64,000 nt of DNA from Bacteroidota bacterium (GCA_017860275.1 JAFNAQ010000003.1:1-64000); one strand, 5' to 3'; positions 44,709-52,631 are shown, numbered from the stretch's first letter. Numbers and translations: made by a program. Notes: generated by a model from the sequence alone, not told the origin.

Positions 44709-45287
44709 CTATTTGAAATTAAAAATTGATTGCATATCATCTTCACTTATTGCTTGACTCATCCACTCTAAAATAAACCTATTTGATAAAGCATCCCTTC
44801 TTGCGATATAAATTAAACTTAATTCCCCATTAAAATCTTCATTATCAGAAAATCTCATTATTTTTTTTACAAATCCATTATTATCATAGAAAATTCTAAA
44901 CTTTAGATTCCCATTTTCAGTATTAAATACAAACCACTCTCCTATCTTTCTATCATTATTATACTTTCCAAAATCAAGAATACAGAATAATTTATCCTTT
45001 AAGATTCCAACAGTATCAATATTAAAAATGGTTATACATGTATCTCTAACATTTAATATCGATATTATTCCAACAGATGTATCAAGTTGATAATTTACCC
45101 ATAATCCATGTTTATGGTTTCCATTAAATTTGTTTATATTATCTCCTTTATATGTTAGATTATTCCCATCGAAATTAACATAGCCCTTTAATTGTTTAGA
45201 ATTCTTTATATTAACACTATCCTGAGAAAAAGAGATTATGCAAATACAATTTAAAATAAAAAATAAAATAGAAATCCTCATTACCAT
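44709..45287 (-). CDS. Exported orphan protein with MORN-like strands
   Basis: A 192-aa protein with a signal peptide (ILFFILNCICIISFSQ). The mature part has short W-G-Y/F strands (HGLWVNYQLD, IGEWFVFNTENGNLKFRIFYDNNG) like MORN or toxin-antitoxin YwqK-type repeats. No catalytic motif was seen. Its ATG overlaps the stop of the upstream 44-aa ORF (ATGGTAATG), indicating coupled translation. Confidence 0.6.
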   Translation of the reverse strand: MVMRISILFFILNCICIISFSQDSVNIKNSKQLKGYVNFDGNNLTYKGDNINKFNGNHKHGLWVNYQLDTSVGIISILNVRDTCITIFNIDTVGILKDKLFCILDFGKYNNDRKIGEWFVFNTENGNLKFRIFYDNNGFVKKIMRFSDNEDFNGELSLIYIARRDALSNRFILEWMSQAISEDDMQSIFNFK

Positions 45288-45415
45288 TCTCCTCTATTTT
45301 TGAAGTACATGTCCGATCTGTAAGATTTTTCAACATCTTTAGGTAGATATTCTTCCTTCGAGAGGGATTTATACTCCTGCTTTCTTTTATTATTAAGAGT
45401 TATAATCTTATCCAT
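45281..45415 (-). CDS. Small 44-aa protein, first gene of orphan operon
   Basis: A frame starting MDKIITLNNKRKQEYKSL and ending FKNRGEW, hydrophilic and basic. The ATG at 45415 lies 20 bp after a good -7 box, and its stop overlaps the start of the next gene, so it is probably translated. The longer frame up to 45511 is excluded by that promoter. Its middle (NNKRKQEYKS) resembles the frame NNKREYKS inside R1 and R2, so the repeats may be fragments of related genes. Confidence 0.5.
   Translation of the reverse strand: MDKIITLNNKRKQEYKSLSKEEYLPKDVEKSYRSDMYFKNRGEW
45354..45386 (-). repeat. Diverged partial copy R3 of the R1/R2 core
   Basis: GAGGGATTTATACTCCTGCTTT matches the hairpin core of R1/R2 (GCGGGATTTATACTCCCGCTTA) with several changes, here inside the 44-aa coding sequence. 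Confidence 0.55.
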
Positions 45416-45434
45416 TGGTTTTAATATTAGAGTC

Positions 45435-45442
45435 CAAAGATA
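45435..45442 (-). promoter_or_regulatory. Promoter -7 element of the orphan operon
   Basis: TATCTTTG followed by GAC on the minus strand, 20 bp before the 44-aa ORF. Confidence 0.65.
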
Positions 45443-45666
45443 GAGTTTTATTTTATTTAAGGGAAGGAGATGCTGATTTTTTTTAATAACTAAAGAGGAA
45501 GAGTTCTGCACTAAGCTAACTTGTCTTAGTGTAACAAAGGTTAAATTCGATTAAGGATTGGGGATTATCCTTCATTTTATGTGCTATATTTTAAGACGTA
45601 GCATGCTCCGTCTCTACGAGGACGGGAACATTTTAACTAAAACCTTGGACTTGGGGTGTTTTTGTA
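45443..45666. other. Intergenic region with two dyads
   Basis: No gene is visible. CACTAAG/CTTAGTG (45509-45531) forms a small hairpin, and AGACGTAGCATGCTCCGTCT (45594-45613) is a near-perfect dispersed palindrome of the type found at 32810-32835. Confidence 0.5.
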
Positions 45667-46110
45667 ACATTATGTAAGTTTTGGTATTAATTATTATTAA
45701 TAGGATTGGGGCTTATGGCTTGAATATTTGAAGAGAGGTGTTGGAGTTTGGGAAACGGTTCATTAATTTCTTATAATAAATTTTGTAGATTGGGAGGAAA
45801 ATTTTTGATTTTTTATGTCCTTGAAAAAAATCGCCGATTTTTCAAAAAAACTCTTTGATTTTTTTCAGAAAATCAAAGAGTTTCTCCAGAAAATCAAAGT
45901 CTTTTTTTGGAAAATCGAGACCTTTTTGGAATTTTCTCTGAGAGAAATATGTTTTTACGAGGTTTAATTCTTGATAATAAAGATTTTATGGAAATAAGTC
46001 CTTATTCTACAAAAATAGAACCTTATTCCGCTTTAATAGAATAAGGTTCTAGGGTGGGAAAATAGGGTTTTATTGGGAGAAATCAATAAATTGATTTCTT
46101 AAAATTAACA
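45667..46110 (+). repeat. Dispersed phased-palindrome element, copy D
   Basis: Left part 45667-45790 is homologous to copy A in opposite orientation. Array 1 (about 45796-45940) repeats GAAAATC-type units about every 21 bp, for example CAGAAAATCAAAG at 45866 and 45887 and TGGAAAATCGAG at 45908; a 15-bp inverted repeat pairs 45848-45862 with 45869-45883. Anchor ACGAGGTTTAATTCTTG is at 45957-45973. Array 2 has AATAAGTCCTTATT (45993-46006) and TAGAACCTTATTC-type units 21 bp apart (CCTTATTC at 46000 and 46021), the last inverted. The right end TTTCTTAAAATTAACA matches copy A. Confidence 0.8.
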
Positions 46111-46129
46111 GACCTAATTCAAAACAATC

Positions 46130-46705
46130 TTATTTACAAGGCTTATCGCAACCTTTATGTTTTGCTTTATGATTTGGTGTTCCTTCACACTTTTGCATCT
46201 TTTCTCCTTTTGGACCCATTTGCATAAGTTTCGACATAAACTTCTTTTCTAGCATAAGTAGTGAAGCTACTTTCTTAATTGGAATTACTGTCTCAAATTG
46301 CTTTGCATACTTTTCTTTTAAGGCAGCTAAATCTTTTTCCATATTAATCTGTTTTTCTACGAAGTCTTTAGCTTCCTTATCACTCATCTTTGATAAGTCT
46401 GGGTGTTTCATTTCTTTCCTAGCAATAGTGTCTTTCATCATTGGACAAGACTTCTCTCTAATTGCTCTAAGCTCCGATTCATACTGATTATAGATTGGCC
46501 AAAATTTTTGTGCCTCTTCCTTTGTAAGATCCAATTCTTTTGTGATATAAGCAATTTTATGTACTTCTATCTTTTTTCGAAAGTCTTCAGAGTTAAATCC
46601 TCTATGATTTTTTTCTCTACAATCATTTTTACTTTCTCCTTTGTGCTGTGCTTGTGTTGATAGTGATAATAATCCTACCAATGCTAATAACATTAATTTT
46701 TTCAT
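46130..46705 (-). CDS. Spy/CpxP-like periplasmic protein
   Basis: A 191-aa protein with a signal peptide (LALVGLLSLSTQAQ). It is helical and rich in Lys, Met and Glu, with LDLTKEEAQKFWPIYNQYESELR in the position of the LTxxQ repeat of Spy/CpxP chaperones and sensors, and a Cys/His/Lys-rich C-terminus (NHKAKHKGCDKPCK) that might bind metal. It is last in the operon sigma factor, anti-sigma, Spy-like, and overlaps the anti-sigma gene by 4 bp. Confidence 0.8.
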   Translation of the reverse strand: MKKLMLLALVGLLSLSTQAQHKGESKNDCREKNHRGFNSEDFRKKIEVHKIAYITKELDLTKEEAQKFWPIYNQYESELRAIREKSCPMMKDTIARKEMKHPDLSKMSDKEAKDFVEKQINMEKDLAALKEKYAKQFETVIPIKKVASLLMLEKKFMSKLMQMGPKGEKMQKCEGTPNHKAKHKGCDKPCK

Positions 46706-47151
46706 AAATCTATTTCGTTATAAGTTAAATAATCATGAATATCTCCTTGCAAGTAATACTCTAAATATTTTATTTCTTCATCATTTAATTTCAATTCATC
46801 TAATTTTCTCTCTTGAGTCTTATTTTGTTGAGTTTTAGTATTTATTTCTGTGTCTAGTAAAGATACTTCTTTTTCAACATCAACATTCGGAATTAGGTTT
46901 TGTTTTATTGTATCAATCAAACTATTTGATGCAATATTTGTCTGTGGTACATTTTTACCCTCAGGAAGTGTAAGGTATATAATCCCACCTATAGCAAATA
47001 GCAATACTAACATTGCTGCATACCTCAGTACTTCTTTATTTTCTGTAAAGAAATATCTTTTTTTTGTCTTGCTGACAAAAGGTGATATTCTATTTTCAAA
47101 ATCCTCAAAATAATTTTCTGGGACTTTAAATGGATTATTCTTCTTTTCCAT
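46702..47151 (-). CDS. Anti-sigma-factor-like single-pass membrane protein
   Basis: About 149 aa from the ATG at 47151. The N-terminal motif NPFKVPENYFEDF is typical of Bacteroidota proteins next to ECF sigma genes; one membrane helix follows (AAMLVLLFAIGGIIYLTL), then a periplasmic acidic domain ending YLTYNEIDL. It probably holds the sigma factor inactive until an envelope signal. An earlier in-frame ATG (47178) is less likely because a -7 box at 47176-47183 overlaps it. Confidence 0.75.
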   Translation of the reverse strand: MEKKNNPFKVPENYFEDFENRISPFVSKTKKRYFFTENKEVLRYAAMLVLLFAIGGIIYLTLPEGKNVPQTNIASNSLIDTIKQNLIPNVDVEKEVSLLDTEINTKTQQNKTQERKLDELKLNDEEIKYLEYYLQGDIHDYLTYNEIDL

Positions 47152-47175
47152 TTTATTGATTGTTTGATACTTTGA

Positions 47176-47183
47176 CAAAGATA
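47176..47183 (-). promoter_or_regulatory. Internal promoter before the anti-sigma gene
   Basis: TATCTTTG on the minus strand, 24 bp before the ATG at 47151, allowing expression of the anti-sigma and Spy-like genes without the sigma gene. Confidence 0.55.
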
Positions 47184-47195
47184 TTTGGCAAAGGT

Positions 47196-47762
47196 TTAAT
47201 TTATAAATTCAAATTTAATATTATCATCATTCAATAGACTCTCTTGAATCTTCTTTGTAGCAAAATGATAGGATGATTTTAATGAACTTTCTGATACGTC
47301 CATAATTCTTGCAATATCTGAAAAGGGTAACTCATCATAATAACGAAGGTTAAATACTGCTCTTTGTTTTTTGGGAAGTACTAATAATGCTTTTTGAAAT
47401 TTATACTCAATTTCGCTTGAGTCGAACAAATTATCGGCTTTTAGATTTTCAAGCATTGAATCCTCAAGGTTAGAAAATTTAAGTATGGATTTCCTTTTTT
47501 GGACTTTAAGGAAGTTAAGTGTATGATTAAATGCTATTCTGTATACCCATGTTGATAGGTTTGAATCCCTATTAAAGTTTTCTATGTTTTGATATACCTT
47601 GACAAATACATCTTGCAATAAATCGTCAGCATCCTCATGAGAGAGAACCATCCTTCTTATCTGCCAATATACTTTTTCTTTTAACTCTTTTACTAAGGCA
47701 GAAAACCCTCTTTCTCTTGTCCTCTGGTCACTTAATAATTCAAAAATCTCCTTGTCTGTCAT
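47196..47762 (-). CDS. ECF-family RNA polymerase sigma factor
   Basis: A 188-aa sigma-70-family protein. Region 2 shows SHEDADDLLQDVFVKVYQNIENFNRDSNLSTWVYRIAFNHTLNFL; region 4 shows LPKKQRAVFNLRYYDELPFSDIARIMDVSESSLKSSYHFA. It is followed by an anti-sigma-like gene and a Spy-like gene, so it probably controls an envelope-stress response. No TAnnTTTG box was found upstream, which could mean autoregulation. Confidence 0.92.
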   Translation of the reverse strand: MTDKEIFELLSDQRTRERGFSALVKELKEKVYWQIRRMVLSHEDADDLLQDVFVKVYQNIENFNRDSNLSTWVYRIAFNHTLNFLKVQKRKSILKFSNLEDSMLENLKADNLFDSSEIEYKFQKALLVLPKKQRAVFNLRYYDELPFSDIARIMDVSESSLKSSYHFATKKIQESLLNDDNIKFEFIN

Positions 47763-47846
47763 TAGTATATATTATATTATCAACAAGTATTACAAGTTCT
47801 ATACCAAACTTCGACAACAAAAAGAATTAAATGTTTAATCTAGTAT

Positions 47847-47883
47847 ATAAAAAAAGGACAGATAGTTTAAACTATCTGTCCTT
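47847..47883 (-). terminator. Terminator of the rimO-TPR operon
   Basis: A 30-bp perfect palindrome (47854-47883), arm AAGGACAGATAGTTT, followed by a T run on the minus strand, 18 bp after the TPR gene stop. Confidence 0.88.
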
Positions 47884-47901
47884 AGTATTTTGAATTATTG
47901 A

Positions 47902-48183
47902 CTAATGATTATACATTGTAATATCATAGAAATTAAGTATCTCTACACACATTGTGCGTGCAGCTGATGCTGGTGATTCTGGGTTTATTTCCAAGGCGTA
48001 TGTGTAATTATTAATTGCTAAACGCCAATCTTGTTTTTTCCTATAAACATTGCCTTTTAAATAAAAAGCTGTATCTTGATTAGCGTCTTGAGAAATTATT
48101 ATATCTAACTCCGATATAGCCTCTTCTAATTTTTCATCTGCAATCAGTGATCTTATCTCTTTAAACTTTTCTTCAAAATCCAT
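47902..48183 (-). CDS. Small TPR protein
   Basis: A 93-aa protein with about two tetratricopeptide repeats (EKLEEAISELDIIISQDANQDTAFYLKGNVY, then WRLAINNYTYALEINPESP). It is probably a protein-protein interaction module. It is 18 bp downstream of the acidic 83-aa gene, at the end of the operon. Confidence 0.8.
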   Translation of the reverse strand: MDFEEKFKEIRSLIADEKLEEAISELDIIISQDANQDTAFYLKGNVYRKKQDWRLAINNYTYALEINPESPASAARTMCVEILNFYDITMYNH

Positions 48184-48201
48184 AAAAACAATTTATTAAG
48201 A

Positions 48202-48453
48202 TTATTCTTCTGTTTCGTCTGATATTTGGGCAAAGACTCCCTCCATTACATATTCCAAATCTACGTCAAATTTTGTCTTATCTGTAAGTTCGTAATCAAA
48301 TTCAATATATGAATCTTCTTCGTTGAAACTTACAAAAACTGTGTAATTATCGTATTTTTGTTCTATTGGATCTTCGCTCTCAAGAAATATTTCGATATTA
48401 TCTAAAATCTTTTCGATTAATTCTTCACTATTAGCTTTAATTTGCTCTGTCAT
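48202..48453 (-). CDS. Small acidic protein of unknown function
   Basis: An 83-aa, strongly acidic protein (MTEQIKANSEELIEKILDNI... ending ISDETEE) with a beta hairpin-like centre (YTVFVSFNEEDSYIEFDYEL). No domain recognised. It lies between rimO (21 bp) and the TPR gene (18 bp), all in one direction. Confidence 0.6.
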   Translation of the reverse strand: MTEQIKANSEELIEKILDNIEIFLESEDPIEQKYDNYTVFVSFNEEDSYIEFDYELTDKTKFDVDLEYVMEGVFAQISDETEE

Positions 48454-48474
48454 AACTTTTATTGTTTAATTTAT

Positions 48475-49770
48475 TTATAATACTTCTCCTATTAAGTCGA
48501 ACTCAACTGCATCTACAATTTTTACATTATAGAATTTGCCAACTTCAACCTTAAAACTATCTGGAATCAATACCTCATTGTCAACCTCTGGTGAGTCATA
48601 TTGAGTTCTTGCTATCCAAAAATCTTGTTCCCTTTTATCCACAACTACTTCGAATACTTTTCCTATCTTTCCTTGGTTTATCTCTAATGAAATTTGTTGT
48701 TGGATAAATAATATTTCATCTAAACGTTCTTGTTTAATTTCTTCTGATATTTCATCTCCTAATTCGTAAGCTGATGTTCCTTCTTCAGGGGAGTAAAGAA
48801 ATGCTCCCATTCTGTCAAAGCGAGCATTAGAGATAAATTCCCTTAACTCTTCAAATTCTTTTTCTGTCTCTCCAGGATAACCTACAATAAATGTTGTTCT
48901 AAAGGCAATGTCTGGGATTTGAGTCCTTATTTGTTCAACTAATTGTCTAGTTTCTTCACTATTAATATTCCTCTTCATTGAAGATAGAATTTCTGAGTTA
49001 ATATGTTGCAAAGGTAGGTCAATATAATTACATATCTTAGGTTCTTGCTTCATTAATTCTATTACATCCATTGGAAATTGGTGAGGATAGGTATATTGTA
49101 GACGTATCCATTTCAAATCTTCAATCTTAACTAGTTCCTTTAATAAAGCTCCTAATTTCCTTTCTTTATATAGGTCTAATCCGTAATAAGTAGTATCTTG
49201 AGCAATTATTATTAACTCCCTTACTCCTGATGCAACTAGTGATTTTGCTTCTTCAACTAAATCTTCAATTGGTCTCGAGATATTCTTACCTCTTATCAAG
49301 GGGATAGCACAATACGAACAACTTCTATCACATCCTTCTGCAATTTTAAGATATGCATAATGTTTTGGAGTGCTAATTTGACGATTAGTATAATATTTTG
49401 TCTCTATTTGTGTGTCTAAGTATTCTAATATCTTCTCCCACTCAAATACTCCAAAAAATTCATCAACATCTGGAATTTCTTCCATTAATTCATCTTTATA
49501 TCTCTCGGATAGGCATCCACAAACAATAACTTTATCAATTTTATTTGCCTTTTTATAAGCACAATACAATAGTATAGTATCAATAGATTCTTCCTTAGCA
49601 TCATGAATGAAACCACATGTATTTATAATGGCAACATCATATTTCGTTTTTTGGGCATCGAAATCCACTTCATATCCTCTATTTCTTAAATGGCCAACTA
49701 GAAATTCTGAGTCTACAGTATTTTTAGAACATCCTAAAGTTATTACATTTATCCTTGCACTCATATTCAA
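48475..49770 (-). CDS. rimO: Ribosomal protein S12 methylthiotransferase RimO
   Basis: A radical-SAM enzyme that adds a methylthio group to Asp89 of S12. The 431-aa protein has an N-terminal UPF0004 domain (TLGCSKNTVDSE, NTCGFIHDAKEES, CGCLSERY), the radical-SAM motif CDRSCSYCAIP, and a C-terminal TRAM domain. The ATLGC/NTCGF variant is RimO-like, not MiaB-like. It abuts the barrel gene (stop and start adjacent). Confidence 0.93.
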   Translation of the reverse strand: MNMSARINVITLGCSKNTVDSEFLVGHLRNRGYEVDFDAQKTKYDVAIINTCGFIHDAKEESIDTILLYCAYKKANKIDKVIVCGCLSERYKDELMEEIPDVDEFFGVFEWEKILEYLDTQIETKYYTNRQISTPKHYAYLKIAEGCDRSCSYCAIPLIRGKNISRPIEDLVEEAKSLVASGVRELIIIAQDTTYYGLDLYKERKLGALLKELVKIEDLKWIRLQYTYPHQFPMDVIELMKQEPKICNYIDLPLQHINSEILSSMKRNINSEETRQLVEQIRTQIPDIAFRTTFIVGYPGETEKEFEELREFISNARFDRMGAFLYSPEEGTSAYELGDEISEEIKQERLDEILFIQQQISLEINQGKIGKVFEVVVDKREQDFWIARTQYDSPEVDNEVLIPDSFKVEVGKFYNVKIVDAVEFDLIGEVL

Positions 49771-50463
49771 TTATAATTTTATTCGAACCCCTATAGTAAG
49801 GTTTAATCTATATAAACTTTCTGATTGTTCTAATCGTTTCTCTGAGTCTAAAATTTTCAATTTATTTAGATTCCCTCCAAGTACTCCTGTATTACAGCCT
49901 ACTGATAAATAATCATTTATTTTGTAATCTAATCCCAAATCTAATCCTAAACCAATAGTTTGACCTCTGAAGATAGCATTTAATCCAACTACCTTATTAC
50001 TAGTATTAATTCCTTTAATTATTGAAGAGTTTCTGAAAGACATATATCCAACTGTTGCTCTTGCATAAATACTGGCTTTTTTAAATACTTCATTTATGCT
50101 GTATTTAATCGTTGGGCCAAAATAGAATATGTATTCATCATCTTTTAGACCTAAAGTATCTTGTCCTGCTAATGTATTAGAAGAATTAAAGGCTGAAGCC
50201 TTGAATCCTAATCCAATATTTTCACGAAATAAATAGTCATAATTAAAATCAATCTCTATCCCACTTCTTAATGTACTATAATAGTCGGGGTAAGTTGTTT
50301 GAGTAGTAAATAACTCATTTGGTTTAGAAGATAATCTATATCCATAACCTAAATCTAATGCAAAATTGTGATTTGATTTTTGACTTTCTCTTTGATCCTG
50401 AGATTTTACAAAAAAAGGTATCATCATCAATGATAATACAATATATGTTTTATATCTTTTCAT
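49771..50463 (-). CDS. Outer-membrane beta-barrel protein
   Basis: A 230-aa protein with a signal peptide (LSLMMIPFFVKSQ), repeated amphipathic strands (FALDLGYGYRL, IGLGFKASAF, GLGLDLGLDYKI) and a closing strand LTIGVRIKL. It is inserted between ftsY and rimO, which are usually neighbours in this cluster. Function unknown. Confidence 0.72.
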   Translation of the reverse strand: MKRYKTYIVLSLMMIPFFVKSQDQRESQKSNHNFALDLGYGYRLSSKPNELFTTQTTYPDYYSTLRSGIEIDFNYDYLFRENIGLGFKASAFNSSNTLAGQDTLGLKDDEYIFYFGPTIKYSINEVFKKASIYARATVGYMSFRNSSIIKGINTSNKVVGLNAIFRGQTIGLGLDLGLDYKINDYLSVGCNTGVLGGNLNKLKILDSEKRLEQSESLYRLNLTIGVRIKL

Positions 50464-50478
50464 TTCTAAAAATTATTT

Positions 50479-51429
50479 TTATTCAAATAAACTATCTACA
50501 AATGCCTTCCTATTAAACAATTGTAAATCTTCCATTTTTTCGCCTAAGCCAATATATCTTACTGGAATCTTAAATTGATCTGAGATTCCAATAACTACTC
50601 CTCCCTTTGCTGTTCCATCAAGTTTTGTTAATGCTAAAGCATTTACATCTGTTGCAGCAGTAAATTGTTTCGCTTGTTCTATTGCATTTTGTCCCGTAGA
50701 GGCATCGAGAACTAATAATACTTCATTTGGTGCATTTGGAATAACTTTCTTCATTACATTTCGAATTTTAGAAAGCTCATTCATGAGACCAACCTTATTG
50801 TGTAAACGACCCGCCGTATCGATAATAACTACATCAGCTTTCTTAGCTACAGCAGATTTAAGTGTATCAAAGGCAACAGATGCTGGATCTGCATTCATCC
50901 CTTGAGAAACAATCTCAACACCTACTCTTTCTGCCCATATTGTAAGCTGATCGACTGCAGCTGCACGAAATGTATCTGCGGCACCTAGTATTACTTTTTT
51001 GCCTGCTTGATTAAATTGATATGCAAGTTTGCCTATTGTCGTTGTTTTCCCCACTCCATTTACTCCAACTACCATAATAACATAAGGCTCACTTGAGTTT
51101 GGGAATGAAAAGTTCTCCCTCTCATCAATTGAATTTTCTTGTAAAAGTTCTGCTATCTCTTCCTTCAGAATCATATTCAACTCAGAAGTACCAAGATATT
51201 TATCTTTTGCAATACGAACTTCTATCCTCTGAATAATCTTCAAGGTAGTTTCTACTCCAACGTCGCTCTCTACTAATATCTGTTCTAAATTATCGAGAAC
51301 TTCTTCATCAACTTTAGATTTCCCGACAATTGCTTTAGATAATCTAGAGAAAACATTTATCTTCGTTTTTTCTAGACCTTTATCTAAAGTCTCTTTTTTA
51401 TCTTTAGTAAAAAAGGAAAAGAATCCCAT
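50479..51429 (-). CDS. ftsY: Signal recognition particle receptor FtsY
   Basis: A 316-aa SRP-type GTPase that docks ribosome-SRP complexes at the membrane. It has a short N-terminal region without the long acidic A domain, then the N domain, G1 VVGVNGVGKTTTIGKL, the insertion-box DTFRAAAVDQL, G3 VIIDTAGRLHN, G4 LTKLDGTAKGG and the C-terminal YIGLGEKMEDL. It is downstream of rpmG and DUF4295 with a terminator hairpin between. Confidence 0.96.
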   Translation of the reverse strand: MGFFSFFTKDKKETLDKGLEKTKINVFSRLSKAIVGKSKVDEEVLDNLEQILVESDVGVETTLKIIQRIEVRIAKDKYLGTSELNMILKEEIAELLQENSIDERENFSFPNSSEPYVIMVVGVNGVGKTTTIGKLAYQFNQAGKKVILGAADTFRAAAVDQLTIWAERVGVEIVSQGMNADPASVAFDTLKSAVAKKADVVIIDTAGRLHNKVGLMNELSKIRNVMKKVIPNAPNEVLLVLDASTGQNAIEQAKQFTAATDVNALALTKLDGTAKGGVVIGISDQFKIPVRYIGLGEKMEDLQLFNRKAFVDSLFE

Positions 51430-51537
51430 AGAATTTCAAATTAAATATTAATAATCAGTACTATTTGAATACTATAAAAATTCAAATATTCTGCTAAAGT
51501 AGCAATAAAATTGATACAATAAAAAAATAGCAATAAA

Positions 51538-51571
51538 AAAAGTTGTTCCTCCGATTAGAAGAACAACTTTT
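51538..51571 (-). terminator. Terminator after rpmG-DUF4295
   Basis: AAAAGTTGTTC (51538-51548) pairs perfectly with GAACAACTTTT (51561-51571); T-rich on the minus-strand exit. It separates these genes from ftsY. Confidence 0.85.
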
Positions 51572-51593
51572 AATTATACATAGATATGTCTAA

Positions 51594-51749
51594 TTATTTC
51601 TTTGCTAAATAATCTTTTACAGCGTCAGAAGCTACTATTTCTTCTTTGAATATATAAGCTCCAGTCTTTGGAGAACGTGTCATACGAATTACTTTCGCAA
51701 AATCTTTACCTGAAGAAGTTTTCAGTGTTGCAACTACTTTCTTTGCCAT
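51594..51749 (-). CDS. DUF4295 family small protein
   Basis: A 51-aa basic protein that I translated from the minus strand: starts MAKKVVATLKTSSGKDFA and ends DAVKDYLAKK. It matches the DUF4295 family, found beside ribosomal protein L33 in Bacteroidota and likely ribosome-associated. It lies 12 bp after rpmG with a GGAGA ribosome site. Confidence 0.85.
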   Translation of the reverse strand: MAKKVVATLKTSSGKDFAKVIRMTRSPKTGAYIFKEEIVASDAVKDYLAKK

Positions 51750-51761
51750 TTTTTAGTCTCC

Positions 51762-51950
51762 TTATTTTATTTCTTTATGAACAGTTACACGTTTTAAGAT
51801 TGGGTTATATTTCTTTAACTCCAAACGTTCTGGTGTATTTTTTTTCGATTTTGTAGTTATATAACGAGAAGTACCAGACATACCTGATGCTTTATGCTCT
51901 GTACATTCTAAAATAACTTGTACTCTTGCGTCTTTTGATTTCTTTGCCAT
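51762..51950 (-). CDS. rpmG: 50S ribosomal protein L33
   Basis: A 62-aa protein: [19 protein letters not shown], then [23 protein letters not shown]. It has a single Cys, so it is the zinc-free form. It heads its transcript from the promoter at 51973-51980. rpmB (L28), which normally precedes it in Bacteroidota, is not here. Confidence 0.95.
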   Translation of the reverse strand: MAKKSKDARVQVILECTEHKASGMSGTSRYITTKSKKNTPERLELKKYNPILKRVTVHKEIK

Positions 51951-51972
51951 TTCTCTTCTATTTTTGGGAGTG

Positions 51973-51980
51973 CAAAATTA
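51973..51980 (-). promoter_or_regulatory. Promoter -7 element of rpmG
   Basis: TAATTTTG followed by CAC on the minus strand, 22 bp before the ATG. Confidence 0.7.
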
Positions 51981-52023
51981 TGAACAATTTTTATTACAAC
52001 CTAATTTTATTACAAAAAAAATA

Positions 52024-52506
52024 TTATTTGTTTTCCAAAATCTCTTTTTCGGCTTTATTCTCTTCATTAATTCTCAATGTCTCCTTAGTCAAATCACCAA
52101 TAAAAAAAGATTTCTTATATGAGTTCTTTTTATAATCCCTATAAAAACCTTGAACAGATGTATCTCCTGATTCAAAGCTATGAGATATCTTCCCACTAAA
52201 TCCATCCCTACAATCTACTTCCATCGAAATAAATTGAATATCACCGAATTCTTTTTTGAATAATGACTTAAACCATTTAGACTCTTTATTAACTCTTATA
52301 ACGTCAAAGTTGGTGAAACGAATAGAAGAATATTTTAATAATTTGGTTCTTAATTCCAATAATTCCTTATCTGTTGTTTTTGCAGTTATCCCAACAATTA
52401 CCAAATCATCCGTCACATATATAGGGGATTCTTTAATTTTATCAACTTGAGATATTCCACTTAAGGATATTAGCAAAAAGCCTAAAAACAAAAAAATGTA
52501 TCTCAT
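52024..52506 (-). CDS. Exported protein of unknown function
   Basis: About 160 aa from the ATG at 52506, with a signal peptide (IFLFLGFLLISLSGISQ). The mature part is Lys/Glu-rich with a few beta strands (DLVIVGITAKTTDKELLEL) and no recognised domain. An upstream TTG start at 52533 lies inside the -7 box and is rejected. It is monocistronic, just upstream of rpmG on the same strand and divergent from lpxC-fabZ. Confidence 0.55.
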   Translation of the reverse strand: MRYIFLFLGFLLISLSGISQVDKIKESPIYVTDDLVIVGITAKTTDKELLELRTKLLKYSSIRFTNFDVIRVNKESKWFKSLFKKEFGDIQFISMEVDCRDGFSGKISHSFESGDTSVQGFYRDYKKNSYKKSFFIGDLTKETLRINEENKAEKEILENK

Positions 52507-52530
52507 ATAATCCGTTTTAAATTTATTCTG

Positions 52531-52538
52531 CAAAAATA
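52531..52538 (-). promoter_or_regulatory. Promoter -7 element of the 52.0-52.5-kb gene
   Basis: TATTTTTG followed by CAG on the minus strand, 24 bp before the ATG. Confidence 0.7.
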
Positions 52539-52612
52539 ATAAAAAGTTTTGTCAAAACTGTGATATAATCCCTAATATTGTCCGATAATTTTAATATTAT
52601 AATCTTTTTCCC

Positions 52613-52620
52613 TACTTTTG
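52613..52620 (+). promoter_or_regulatory. Promoter -7 element of lpxC-fabZ
   Basis: TACTTTTG followed by CAGC, only 11 bp before the ATG; it excludes the longer open frame beginning at 52578. Confidence 0.7.
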
Positions 52621-52631
52621 CAGCTTATTAT

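Noticed and set aside
52507-52533. TTG start for the 52.0-kb exported protein
   Set aside because: Overlaps the promoter box; the ATG at 52506 opens directly into the signal peptide.
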